Source: JACQFZ01 sp036396275 (GTDB lineage: Bacteria; Pseudomonadota; Gammaproteobacteria; Acidiferrobacterales; Sulfurifustaceae). From it: DNA of 40,578 nt. Of the stretch, positions 24,649 through 32,493 are shown one piece after another. The notes below the pieces were generated by a model, which was not told where the DNA came from, made no database searches, and saw nothing but the letters and a program-made list of their open reading frames with translations. The position numbers were made by a program, and so were the translations under genes. The number at the start of each line of letters is the position of its first letter. The stretch's first letter is position 1. The stretch covers positions 1-40,578 of the forward strand of contig DASWLD010000005.1 of NCBI GenBank assembly GCA_036396275.1, written 5' to 3'.

Positions 24649-25458
24649 ATGAGCCCGCCGGTTGTGATGCTGTTCGGCGGCACGGATCCCACGGGCGGCG
24701 CGGGTCTCGCCGCCGATGTCATGACGGTCGCGAGCCTCGGCTGCCATCCGGCGCCGGTGGTGACGGCGATCACGGCGCAGGACACGACCGGCGTTAAGCA
24801 ATACCTGAGCGTACCGACGGAGCTGGTGATCGCGCAGGCACGCGCCGTGCTGGAAGACATGGCGGTCGCGGCGTTCAAGACCGGTGTGTTGTGCACTTCC
24901 GAAATCGTCAGCGCGGTGGCGAGCATCGTAGACGACTACGGCGACATCCCGCTCGTCGTCGATCCGGTACAGGCCTCGGGCAGCACCCACGATCCGCTGA
25001 GCGAAGAACCGCTCGACGACGCGTTGCGTGCGATGTTGCTCCCGCGCGCGAAGCTTGCCACCCCGAACACCGAAGAGGCCAAGCGACTCGCTCCCGGGGG
25101 CGATACGCTCGACGCGTGCGCCCAGGAATGGCTGTCGCTCGGCTGCGAATTCGTGTTGATTACGGGGACCCACGAGGCGACGCCGAAAGTATTGAATCGT
25201 CTGTACGGCAACAAGCGTCTACTCGACACCTTTGCGTTTGAGCGTTTGCCGCATCGCTATCACGGCTCCGGCTGCACCCTCGCCAGCGCCTGCGCCGCCG
25301 CCTTGGCGCACGGGCTAGATCCCGCGAACGCGGTGGCACAGGCGCTCGACTACACCTGGCGCACCTTGAAGCACGGTCTTCGGCTGGGAATGGGGCAGCA
25401 TCTGCCGAACCGTCTTTACTGGGGCCAGATGAGCGACCCCGCCAAGAATTCGCGATGA
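24649..25458 (+). CDS. thiD: Hydroxymethylpyrimidine/phosphomethylpyrimidine kinase
   Basis: This enzyme phosphorylates the pyrimidine half of thiamine (HMP to HMP-PP). The 269 residues begin with FGGTDPTGGAGLAADVMT, where ribokinase-fold enzymes of this group have S/GxDxSGGAG. VTAITAQDTTGV, VVDPVQASGS and the ATP/anion-hole motif HRYHGSGCTLASACAAALA follow. The start at ATG 24649 lies one base after the hemH stop; an earlier ATG within hemH is possible but adds residues not found in the family. The stop overlaps the thiE start as ATGA. Confidence 0.93.
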   Translation: MSPPVVMLFGGTDPTGGAGLAADVMTVASLGCHPAPVVTAITAQDTTGVKQYLSVPTELVIAQARAVLEDMAVAAFKTGVLCTSEIVSAVASIVDDYGDIPLVVDPVQASGSTHDPLSEEPLDDALRAMLLPRAKLATPNTEEAKRLAPGGDTLDACAQEWLSLGCEFVLITGTHEATPKVLNRLYGNKRLLDTFAFERLPHRYHGSGCTLASACAAALAHGLDPANAVAQALDYTWRTLKHGLRLGMGQHLPNRLYWGQMSDPAKNSR

Positions 25459-26105
25459 TATCGGCGGCGGCGCGAATTCGCGGTCTTTATGCGATCGCGG
25501 ATACGGGGTATCTCGACGACGCGCGATTGCTGCCCGCGGTCGACAAAGCACTACGCGCGGGGGCGTCCGTTATTCAGTACCGCGACAAAACGCACGAGGC
25601 CGCGGCGCGCGAGCGCCAAGCGCGGCAGCTGCGCGAGCGCTGCAGCGCGTTTCGGGCCTGTTACATCGTCAACGACGATGCCGAACTGGCGCGAGCGGTG
25701 GCGGCCGACGGCTTGCACCTCGGGCGCGAGGATGCTTCGATCGAGGCGGCACGAAGCGTGTTGCCGGCGGGTGCGATTATCGGCGTGTCGTGCTACGACG
25801 ATCTCGCGCGCGCGGAAGCGATGGTGTCGGCGGGGGCCGACTATGTCGCGTTCGGCAGCTTTTATCCGTCGCGCACGAAGCCGCGGGCGGTGCGTGCCAA
25901 CCTCGAACTCCTGCGCGCGGCACGGGCCCGGTTACCCGTACCGCTGGTTGCGATCGGGGGAATCACGCCGGAAAATGGCGGCGCGCTGATTAACGCCGGC
26001 GCCGATGCGCTCGCGGTGATCTCCGGGGTATTCGATCAACCTGACGTCGAGGCGACGGCCCGACGCTACACCGAGCTATTCACGAAATCCGGAAGATCCA
26101 ACTGA
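25455..26105 (+). CDS. thiE: Thiamine-phosphate synthase
   Basis: This enzyme joins HMP-PP and thiazole phosphate to give thiamine monophosphate. The 216 residues form a TIM barrel with RGLYAIADTGYLDD at the N-terminus. The pyrophosphate-binding ASVIQYRDK is followed by YIVNDDAELARAVAADGLHLGREDAS. GVSCYDD has Tyr in place of the usual His. VAFGSFYPSRTKPRA and VAIGGITPENG complete the active-site loops. It overlaps thiD by four bases, so the two thiamine steps are translated together. No thiazole-synthesis genes (thiG, thiS) and no recognisable TPP riboswitch are in view. Confidence 0.93.
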   Translation: MISAAARIRGLYAIADTGYLDDARLLPAVDKALRAGASVIQYRDKTHEAAARERQARQLRERCSAFRACYIVNDDAELARAVAADGLHLGREDASIEAARSVLPAGAIIGVSCYDDLARAEAMVSAGADYVAFGSFYPSRTKPRAVRANLELLRAARARLPVPLVAIGGITPENGGALINAGADALAVISGVFDQPDVEATARRYTELFTKSGRSN

Positions 26106-26137
26106 CAGCTTGAGAATCGATTTTTCCCGTTGAAGCC

Positions 26138-27427
26138 ATGAATCCTCGCGTTCGTTCGACCGCCCTTTTTGCCGAAGCACGCCGGCATATCGCCGGCGGC
26201 GTGAATTCCGCCGTGCGCGCTTTCAAGGCGGTCGGTGGCGATCCGGTTTTCTTCGAGCGCGGCGCGGGCGCCTATCTCTGGGACGCGGACGGCAATCGCT
26301 ACATCGATTACGTCGGCTCGTGGGGGCCGGCGATCCTCGGTCATGCGCACCCGGCGGTGGTCGCCGCGGTGCGGCAGGCGGCGGAAAAGGGATTGAGCTT
26401 CGGCGCGCCGACGGCGCTCGAAACGCAGATGGCCGAACTCATCACGGAATCGATGCCCTCGATCGAGAAGCTGCGCATGGTGAGCAGCGGCACCGAGGCA
26501 ACCCTGAGCGCGATTCGGCTGGCGCGCGGCGTTACCGGACGCGACAAGATCATCAAGTTCGAGGGTTGCTACCATGGTTCCAGCGACTCGCTCCTGGTGA
26601 AAGCCGGATCGAGCGCGCTGACGCTCGGTGTGCCGAGTTCACCGGGCGTGCCGAAGGCGTTGGCGGAACTGACGGTCACGCTCGAATACAACAACGCCGA
26701 TCACGTACGCGAAGCGTTTCGTGCGATCGGGCGCGACATTGCCGGCGTCATCGTGGAACCGGTCGCGGGCAACATGAACTGCGTGCCGCCGGTACCCGGT
26801 TTCCTCGAAACGCTGCGCGAGGAATGTACCCGCCACGGGAGCCTGCTGATCTTCGATGAAGTGATGACCGGCTTTCGCGTCGCCCGCGGCGGGGCGCAGG
26901 GGCTATTCGGTATCACCCCCGATTTAACGACGCTCGGAAAAGTAATCGGGGGTGGGATGCCGGTCGCCGCCTTCGGCGGCCGCGCCGACATCATGGATCG
27001 CATTACCCCCGATGGCCCGGTCTTTCACGCGGGAACGTTATCGGGCAATCCGATCGGCATGGCCGCCGGCATCGCCACCTTGAAGCTGGTAACAGGCCAC
27101 GGGTTCTTCGAGGCCCTAACCGCACGGACCGCCCAGCTAGCGCGGGGTTTCCAGGAGCGAGCCCGGGCCGAGGGCGTGCCGCTCCTGGCGCAAGGCGTCG
27201 GCGGCATGTTCGGCATATTTTTCACGGAGGAGTCGTCGATAACGCGATTCGCCCAGGTAATGGCTTGCGATGTCGAACGCTTCAAACGGTTCTTTCACGC
27301 CATGCTGGACGGGGGAATATATCTGGCACCGTCCGCCTACGAGGCCGGTTTTGTCTCGGCGGCCCATACGGATGCCGATATCCGCGAGACCTTGGACCGG
27401 GCCACGGCGGCATTCGGCCGAATCTAG
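26138..27427 (+). CDS. hemL: Glutamate-1-semialdehyde 2,1-aminomutase
   Basis: This PLP enzyme makes 5-aminolevulinate by the C5 pathway, the first committed step of tetrapyrrole synthesis. The 429 residues show HIAGGVNSAVRAFKAVGGDPVFFERG and the start of the PLP cradle MVSSGTEATLSAIRLARG. GCYHGSSDSLLVKAGS and LIFDEVMTGFRVARGG follow, and the Schiff-base Lys268 is in TLGKVIGGGMPVAAFGGR. The length is standard. ATG 26138 gives MNPRVRSTALFAEARRHI. It follows thiE after 32 bp and closes the run that starts with hemH. Use of the C5 pathway fits a gammaproteobacterium rather than an alphaproteobacterium. Confidence 0.96.
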   Translation: MNPRVRSTALFAEARRHIAGGVNSAVRAFKAVGGDPVFFERGAGAYLWDADGNRYIDYVGSWGPAILGHAHPAVVAAVRQAAEKGLSFGAPTALETQMAELITESMPSIEKLRMVSSGTEATLSAIRLARGVTGRDKIIKFEGCYHGSSDSLLVKAGSSALTLGVPSSPGVPKALAELTVTLEYNNADHVREAFRAIGRDIAGVIVEPVAGNMNCVPPVPGFLETLREECTRHGSLLIFDEVMTGFRVARGGAQGLFGITPDLTTLGKVIGGGMPVAAFGGRADIMDRITPDGPVFHAGTLSGNPIGMAAGIATLKLVTGHGFFEALTARTAQLARGFQERARAEGVPLLAQGVGGMFGIFFTEESSITRFAQVMACDVERFKRFFHAMLDGGIYLAPSAYEAGFVSAAHTDADIRETLDRATAAFGRI

Positions 27428-27453
27428 GAGTTTGTTTTTCAACAAACCCCTAG
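27424..27453 (+). terminator. Hairpin over the hemL stop codon
   Basis: An inverted repeat pairs 27424-27436 with 27441-27453 (12 of 13 positions) around TTTC, and it contains the hemL TAG stop. It may end or protect the hemH-thiD-thiE-hemL transcript. There is no T-tract on the plus strand after it, so intrinsic termination is uncertain. Confidence 0.5.
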
Positions 27454-27457
27454 AAAT

Positions 27458-27514
27458 AAAAAAAGGGCCGGGGTTTACCCCCGGCCCATGCACCCCGCAC
27501 GCCATTCGGCGTGC
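27458..27514 (-). terminator. Rho-independent terminator (minus strand) with a second hairpin
   Basis: On the minus strand, GGGCCGGGG-type arms at 27479-27487 and 27465-27473 pair perfectly (9 bp, 5-nt loop) and are followed by seven T residues (27464-27458). This is a canonical intrinsic terminator for the small gene at 27529-27765. A second hairpin just before it pairs GCACGCC (27497-27503) with GGCGTGC (27508-27514). Confidence 0.85.
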
Positions 27515-27528
27515 AGATCAGGAAATCG

Positions 27529-27765
27529 TCAGCTAACGAGTATGTTCTCCGAGGCGAACCGCACCGTGGCGGCTTGCGGATTCATGGCTTCGTCGTTCAG
27601 GGCGATATCGATCCCGAGGATCGCGATGACATCGTTGTGGTCGCGCACGAAGGGGAGCTCTTCGCGCAGGTAGCCGTAATGGGTCTCGTTCATGTAGACC
27701 ACGTTCGGGCGCACACCGTGGTTGCGCTCGTAGCTGTTCATCAAGGTCACTATGTGGCTAAGCAT
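27529..27765 (-). CDS. Small hypothetical protein (78 residues)
   Basis: The function is unknown. ATG 27765 is chosen because AAGGAG lies at a good distance upstream and because the conserved-looking part starts here: MLSHIVTLMNSYERNHGVRPN. The protein is acidic and soluble. It has VYMNETHYGYLREELPFVRDH in the middle, then a hydrophobic beta-like segment AILGIDIALND, and ends with ATVRFASENILVS. It looks like a compact alpha/beta protein, and I have a weak impression of similar uncharacterised proteins with RPN...YMN.THY in other bacteria. The same frame is open upstream to 28017, but that part reads as non-coding. A strong terminator follows, so it is probably its own transcription unit. An AT-rich stretch at about 27875-27905 upstream could hold its promoter. 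Confidence 0.65.
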   Translation of the reverse strand: MLSHIVTLMNSYERNHGVRPNVVYMNETHYGYLREELPFVRDHNDVIAILGIDIALNDEAMNPQAATVRFASENILVS

Positions 27766-28023
27766 CTTCTTTGCTCCTTCAGCCCTCTCGGGGCCCACCG
27801 CCGGTTCCGTTCGTTGTCCGGCCTCTCGCTGATAGGAAGGAGCAATACTCATGCCACGATGGTCTGGCACCTGTAAATACCTAATTAGATTAGAGTTCTC
27901 ATATTCCAGGGGATAAGCAGGCGGTTGGATAGTCGGTACCCAGCTGCCGCTTGAGGGTGATACGTGACTGGCCGCGGCAGGCGCGGATGAGCGGCGCGTC
28001 GCAACGCCGACCGTCAAGAAGGG

Positions 28024-28647
28024 CTAATGCAGGCCCGATAGGTACTCGGAAATGGCCCGAATGTCGGCGTCGGTCAGGCGCGAGGCAATGCTTGGCATGG
28101 CCGGGTCGATCGAGGCGCGGCGCTGCGCTCTAAAGTCCGATAACTGCTTTTGGACGTACGCGGCGCTCTGGGAATCGAGTCGCGGGTAGTGCGGCGGAAT
28201 GCCGTGCCCCGCCGGTCCGTGGCAGCTCATGCAGGCCGGTACGCCGGTGTCGACAATTCCGCCCCGATAGATGCGCTGGCCGCGCAGCGCCAGCGTCTTG
28301 TCGTTGGCCGTGCCACGCTTCATTGCTTGCGCCGCGTAAAAGGCGGCAATGTCCCGCATGTCCTGATCCGACAGCGTGGACGCCATCCCTTTCATGATCG
28401 CATTGTCGCGGGCTCCCGATTTGAACCGCTGCAGCTGGGTAACCAGATACTCGGGGGTTTGGCCGGCAAGTTTCGGCCAGGTTGGATCCGCGCCGCCGTT
28501 GCCGTCCGCGCCGTGACATCCGGCACACAGGCCGGCCTTGGCCTTGCCCGCGTCGGCGTTGCCGACGCTTGCCGCCGCCAGAGGGAACGGCGTCGCGATA
28601 ATCCAGGCTGCCAACAGCGTGAGTGCGCAAACCCGTGACTGCATCAA
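28024..28647 (-). CDS. Dihaem cytochrome c4-type protein
   Basis: This is a periplasmic or membrane-associated electron carrier with two haem c groups. The 207 residues begin with a signal peptide (about 1-26, ending PLAAA). Haem sites are CAGCH (Cys41, Cys44, His45) and CMSCH (Cys139, Cys142, His143), each in a half of about 90 residues. The halves repeat the same plan (WPKLAGQTPEYLVTQLQRFKSGAR versus YPRLDSQSAAYVQKQLSDFRAQRR), as in cytochrome c4. Met ligands are likely in AIMKGMAS and DPAMPSIAS. A good promoter lies upstream. In Pseudomonas a cytochrome c4 gene also lies near polA, so the order looks ancestral. Confidence 0.92.
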   Translation of the reverse strand: MMQSRVCALTLLAAWIIATPFPLAAASVGNADAGKAKAGLCAGCHGADGNGGADPTWPKLAGQTPEYLVTQLQRFKSGARDNAIMKGMASTLSDQDMRDIAAFYAAQAMKRGTANDKTLALRGQRIYRGGIVDTGVPACMSCHGPAGHGIPPHYPRLDSQSAAYVQKQLSDFRAQRRASIDPAMPSIASRLTDADIRAISEYLSGLH

Positions 28648-28679
28648 TCCCCCAATACCCGCCGTGAAAAGGAGGCCGC

Positions 28680-28709
28680 CTTATACCAAAGAGCCGCAAG
28701 CCGGGTCAA
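28680..28709 (-). promoter_or_regulatory. Sigma-70-like promoter for the cytochrome c4 gene
   Basis: On the minus strand TTGACC (28709-28704) and TATAAG (28685-28680) are separated by 18 bp, close to the consensus boxes and spacing. The cytochrome start is 33 bp beyond the -10 box. It lies after the terminator at 28738-28777, so the gene would be transcribed independently of polA. Confidence 0.6.
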
Positions 28710-28737
28710 TTTAACGACGAGCACCTTGGCCGGGCAC

Positions 28738-28777
28738 AAAAAAAGCCCCGGAAACAAGGGGAGAGAGTCCGGGGCTT
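28738..28777 (-). terminator. Rho-independent terminator downstream of polA
   Basis: On the minus strand AAGCCCCGGA (28777-28768) pairs with TCCGGGGCTT (28752-28743) around a 15-nt pyrimidine-rich loop, and the T-run extends through 28738. This is a textbook intrinsic terminator, ending either the polA message or the candidate small RNA. Confidence 0.88.
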
Positions 28778-28900
28778 AACAACGTTCCGGAACAATGCTC
28801 CGGAACTTCCCCGCTCAGGGAGGAGGAGCGGGGAGAACGATCTAGCAACCGTTCACCGTGATAGACCGATGAGTCTGTTTTTGGTTCATCGGTCAATTTG
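28738..28900 (-). ncRNA. Candidate structured small RNA downstream of polA (Spot 42 / ErsA position)
   Basis: Four consecutive hairpins on the polA strand fill the space after the polA stop. A pairs 28894-28886 with 28872-28864 (9 bp). B pairs 28833-28826 with 28816-28809 (8 bp, extendable by two) and has a 9-nt loop CUCCUCCCU, so CCUCCUCCC is presented as an anti-Shine-Dalgarno. C pairs 28806-28799 with 28791-28784 (8 bp). D is the terminator. The 5' end is a guess; no clear own promoter was found, so it could be cut from the polA transcript. Spot 42 in enterics and ErsA in Pseudomonas lie next to polA, but sequence similarity was not shown here. Confidence 0.55.
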
Positions 28901-28925
28901 AACCCCGCCATATCGCTACGTCTGC

Positions 28926-31682
28926 TCAATGCGCATCGCCCCAATTGTCGCCGACACCGACGTCGACGACTAAAGGCACGGCGAGCGTCGCGACGCGGGT
29001 CATACAATCCCGCACGGTCCGAACGGCTTCCTCCACAAACGTTTCCGCCACCTCCAGCACGAGCTCGTCGTGAACTTGCATGATCATGCGCGCCGGCGCG
29101 TTTGCCGCGCCGATCCATCGATCCACCTCCAGCATCGCGCGCTTGATGAGATCGGCGGCGGTGCCTTGCATGGGCGCGTTGATCGCGGCGCGCTCCGCCG
29201 CCTGGCGGCGGTTAACGTTGCCGGCGTTGATGTCCGGCAAGTGCAATCGCCGCCCGAAAAGCGTTTCCACGTAGCCCTGGCGGCGTGCCTGCTCGCGCGT
29301 GCGATCCATGAACGCCTTCACGCCGGGATAGCGCGCAAAGTAGCGTTCGACAAACTCCTGTGCCGCGGCCCGATCGATCTTCAGTTGACGCGACAACCCG
29401 AACGCGGACATGCCGTAAATCAAACCGAAGTTGATCGCCTTGGCGTTGCGGCGCATCTCGTCGGTGACGCCGTCGGGCGCGACCCCGAACACTTCGGCGG
29501 CGGTGGCACGGTGAATATCGGCGTCCTCGGCAAACGCGCGAATCAATCCGGGGTCGCCCGAGAGGTGCGCCATGATGCGCAACTCAATTTGCGAATAGTC
29601 CGCCGACACGATCCGAAACCCTTGATCCGCGATGAAAGCCTGGCGGATACGCCGGCCTTCGGCCGTGCGGATCGGAATGTTTTGCAGGTTCGGGTCGGAT
29701 GACGACAGCCGGCCGGTGGCGGCGACCGCTTGGTGATAGGACGTATGCACGCGCCCGGTCCGCGGATCGATCATCTCCGGCAGTGTGTCGGTGTAGGTCG
29801 ACTTGAGCTTCGCGAGACCGCGGTACTCGAGCAGTAAGCGCGGGAGCGCGTAGTCGAGCGCAAGCTCGACCAGCACGTCTTCGCCGGTGGACGGCTGGCC
29901 GGTCGGCGTCTTGCGCAGCACCGGCAGGTTCAATTTCCCGAATAGCACCTCTTGGATTTGTTTGGGCGAATCGAGATTGAACGCCTGGCCGGCCGCCGAG
30001 TGCGCCTCGCGCTCGATCTCGAGCAGACGGCGGCCGAGTTCGCCGCTTTGCGCCCGCAGCATGTCCACGTCGATGCGCACGCCGGCGGTTTCCATGCGCG
30101 CGAGCACCGGCGCCAGCGGCAATTCGATGTCGCGAAACAACGCGGCGAGCGCGGGATTCTGTTGCAGCCGCGGCCATAAGTGCTCGTGCAGCCGCAGCGT
30201 CACATCGGCGTCCTCGGCGGCGTAGGTCGTCGCCCGGTCGATCGCCACCTCGCTGAAGTTGATTTGCGCCTTGCCCTTGCCGGTCACGTCTTCGTACTCG
30301 ATCGTCTTGTAACCGAGATACTTGAGCGCGAGGCTGTCCATGTCGTGGCGCGAGGCGGTCGAGTCGAGCACGTAGGACTCGAGCATGGTGTCGTAGCCGA
30401 TACCGGCCAGCGCGATGCCGTCGCGCGCGAGCACCTGCATGTCGTACTTGAGGTTGTGGCCGACTTTCGTCCGACTCGGATCCTCGAGCAGCGGTTTGAG
30501 CTTCTCCAAGACCGCCGCCCGCGGAAGCTGCGACGGCGCGCCGGGGTAGTCGTGCGCGAGCGGGACATACGCGCCGTGCCCGACGCGGTCGGTGAACGAC
30601 ACCCCGACGAGTTCCGCGCGCTGCGCGTTAATCGACGTAGTCTCGGTATCGATCGCGAATACCGGCGCGGCGCGCAGCCGTGCGATCCAGGCGTCGAGCT
30701 GGTCGTTTTCGAGAACGGTGTCGTATTGCGCCGTGGGCGGTGTCGCCGCTTCCGCGGGCGCCGGCCGATTCACCCCTCCGAGCTCCGCCAGCCAGGATTT
30801 GAACTCAAGCCGCGCGTACAGCTCGCGCAGGCGGTCGTTATCCGGCGGTTGGCGTTCGAGATCGGTCGGCGCCTGCGCCAGCGCGACGTCGCACTTGATG
30901 GTCGCCAGCGCGCGCGCGAGCGGCAGCCGCGCGAGTCCGGCGCGCAGATTTTCCCCGACCTTGCCGCCGATGGCGTCGGCCTGCGCGACCAAGGCGTCGA
31001 GCGTTCCGTACTGCTGCAGCCACTTGGCCGCGGTTTTCGGGCCGACGCCGGGGATGCCGGGGATGTTGTCGACCGAATCGCCGACCAGCGCGAGGTAGTC
31101 GACCATGCGCTCCGGCGGCACGCCGAATTTCTCGATCACGGCATCTCGATCGAGCCGCGATTCGGTCATCGTGTTCACCAAACTGATGTTGTCATCGACC
31201 AGTTGGGCGATGTCCTTGTCGCCGGTCGAGATGACCGTGCGCATGCCGCGCGCGGCGGCTTGGCGCGCGAGCGTTCCGATCACGTCGTCGGCCTCGACAT
31301 CCGCCACTTGCAGCAGCGCTAGACCCATGGCGCGAACGATGGCGTGGATCGCTTCAATCTGCTGCGCGAGCTCTTCCGGCATCGGCGGGCGGTTGGCTTT
31401 GTACTCGGGAAAAACATCGTCGCGAAACGTCTTGCCTTTCGCATCGAACACGACCGCGATATGGGTCGGAGCGTAATCGGCAAGCAGCCGGCGCAACATG
31501 TTGATGACGCCGTAGATCGCGCCGGTCGGCTCGCCGCGCGAGTTGCGCAGGTCCGGCATGGCGTGAAACGCACGGTAAAGATAAGATGACCCGTCGACCA
31601 GAATCAGCGTGTCCCGCCGCGCGGCGCTTGCCGGCGGCGGCGAAACGGAAGTGTTTTTATCGACGGGAGCTTTGCGAGCCAT
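28926..31682 (-). CDS. polA: DNA polymerase I
   Basis: This is the repair and Okazaki-fragment polymerase. The 918 residues contain all three domains. The 5'-nuclease domain (about 25-300) has LILVDGSSYLYRAFHA and VGDSVDNIPGIPGVGPKTAAK. The 3'-5' exonuclease (about 325-520) has FAIDTETTSINAQRAELVG, so the DxE metal site is kept and proofreading should be active. The polymerase domain has LQNIPIRTAEGRRIRQAF, DYSQIELRIMAHLSGD, RRNAKAINFGLIYGMSAFGL and MQVHDELVLEV. ATG 31682 gives MARKAPVDKNTSVSPPP, a slightly long N-terminus. It is divergent from the LOG-family gene with a 66-bp gap. Confidence 0.97.
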   Translation of the reverse strand: MARKAPVDKNTSVSPPPASAARRDTLILVDGSSYLYRAFHAMPDLRNSRGEPTGAIYGVINMLRRLLADYAPTHIAVVFDAKGKTFRDDVFPEYKANRPPMPEELAQQIEAIHAIVRAMGLALLQVADVEADDVIGTLARQAAARGMRTVISTGDKDIAQLVDDNISLVNTMTESRLDRDAVIEKFGVPPERMVDYLALVGDSVDNIPGIPGVGPKTAAKWLQQYGTLDALVAQADAIGGKVGENLRAGLARLPLARALATIKCDVALAQAPTDLERQPPDNDRLRELYARLEFKSWLAELGGVNRPAPAEAATPPTAQYDTVLENDQLDAWIARLRAAPVFAIDTETTSINAQRAELVGVSFTDRVGHGAYVPLAHDYPGAPSQLPRAAVLEKLKPLLEDPSRTKVGHNLKYDMQVLARDGIALAGIGYDTMLESYVLDSTASRHDMDSLALKYLGYKTIEYEDVTGKGKAQINFSEVAIDRATTYAAEDADVTLRLHEHLWPRLQQNPALAALFRDIELPLAPVLARMETAGVRIDVDMLRAQSGELGRRLLEIEREAHSAAGQAFNLDSPKQIQEVLFGKLNLPVLRKTPTGQPSTGEDVLVELALDYALPRLLLEYRGLAKLKSTYTDTLPEMIDPRTGRVHTSYHQAVAATGRLSSSDPNLQNIPIRTAEGRRIRQAFIADQGFRIVSADYSQIELRIMAHLSGDPGLIRAFAEDADIHRATAAEVFGVAPDGVTDEMRRNAKAINFGLIYGMSAFGLSRQLKIDRAAAQEFVERYFARYPGVKAFMDRTREQARRQGYVETLFGRRLHLPDINAGNVNRRQAAERAAINAPMQGTAADLIKRAMLEVDRWIGAANAPARMIMQVHDELVLEVAETFVEEAVRTVRDCMTRVATLAVPLVVDVGVGDNWGDAH

Positions 31683-31711
31683 TTTTGTAATCGTAAGACC
31701 GGACCAACCGA

Positions 31712-31742
31712 GCGGCGCTCATGGCGCCGCGATGTTATCGCG
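31712..31742 (+). promoter_or_regulatory. Two overlapping hairpins just before the LOG-family start
   Basis: GCGGCGC (31712-31718) pairs with GCGCCGC (31724-31730). CGCGAT (31728-31733) pairs with ATCGCG (31737-31742). The arms overlap by three bases, so the full stems exclude each other. The second ends six bases before ATG 31749, where no Shine-Dalgarno is seen. A leader switch is possible but unproven. Confidence 0.3.
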
Positions 31743-31748
31743 CAGTCT

Positions 31749-32486
31749 ATGAGCAACAACCATCAGCGCCCGCGGCGCGTATCGCGCCCCGCGCTTCCCG
31801 AGACCTCGGCCAACGTGATGTCGCGCGAGTCGTGGAAAGTTTTCCAGATCATGGCGGAATTCGTGCGCGGCTTCGAGCAGTTGTCGGAGATACAGCCGTC
31901 GGTCAGTTTCTTCGGTTCGTCGCGCCTCGCGCCCGGGCACCCGTATTATGCCCTGACCGAACAAATCGCGCGCAAACTTTCCGACGCTGGCTTCGCGATC
32001 GTGAGCGGCGGCGGACCGGGATTGATGGAAGCGGCGAACAAGGGCGGCTTCAACGGCAAGTCGCCGAGTGTCGGGCTTAATATCGTGCTGCCGCGCGAGC
32101 AAAAGGCGAACGCCTACCAGGACCTGAGCCTCACGTTTCAACACTTTTTCGCGCGCAAGGTCATGTTCATCAAGTACGCCAAAGCCTACGTCGTATTGCC
32201 CGGCGGCTTCGGCACGCTCGACGAGGTGATCGAGGCCCTGACCTTGCTGCAGACCGGCAAGAGCGTGCGCATGCCCATCGTGCTCGTGCACCGGCCATTC
32301 TGGAGCGGGCTGATCGAGTGGTTCAAATCGAGCCTGGTCGCGCAGGGCATGATCGGCGCGGAAGACCTCGACCTGTTTGTGCTGGCCGACAGCGCCGATG
32401 AAGTGCTCGATATCATTTTCCGCTACTACGAGCGCGCCGGCTTCGAACCGTCGTCCGAAGAGCAAGAGATCAAACTGAATCTATAG
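31749..32486 (+). CDS. LOG-family (TIGR00730) Rossmann-fold nucleotide hydrolase
   Basis: Proteins of this family, often mislabelled lysine decarboxylases, hydrolyse nucleotide monophosphates to base and ribose 5-phosphate; some activate cytokinins. In 245 residues, SVSFFGSSRLAPGHPYY starts the Rossmann fold. GGGPGLMEAANKG (about 87-99) and PGGFGTLDE (151-159) are the two hallmark motifs of the active site. The first 30 residues are basic and probably disordered; an internal ATG at MSRESWKVF is an alternative start. The C-terminus PSSEEQEIKLNL is acidic. It is divergent from polA and followed after 7 bp by the DUF2782 gene. Confidence 0.88.
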   Translation: MSNNHQRPRRVSRPALPETSANVMSRESWKVFQIMAEFVRGFEQLSEIQPSVSFFGSSRLAPGHPYYALTEQIARKLSDAGFAIVSGGGPGLMEAANKGGFNGKSPSVGLNIVLPREQKANAYQDLSLTFQHFFARKVMFIKYAKAYVVLPGGFGTLDEVIEALTLLQTGKSVRMPIVLVHRPFWSGLIEWFKSSLVAQGMIGAEDLDLFVLADSADEVLDIIFRYYERAGFEPSSEEQEIKLNL

Positions 32487-32493
32487 GACCGCC

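Noticed and set aside
26106..26137. Space before hemL and the thiD start examined for a TPP riboswitch
   Set aside because: The gaps are too short and lack the CTGAGA-type THI element; thiD starts within one base of the hemH stop.
27766..28017. Extension of the 78-residue gene to 162 codons
   Set aside because: The added part is low-complexity and has no ribosome site at its start, while the internal ATG 27765 has AAGGAG. The stretch 27766-28023 otherwise holds no supported gene.
28711..28911. 66-codon minus-strand frame beginning MAGFKLTDEPK after polA
   Set aside because: It has no good Shine-Dalgarno and runs through three hairpins and the polA terminator, so a structured RNA is the better reading. 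A small peptide from its first part cannot be fully excluded.
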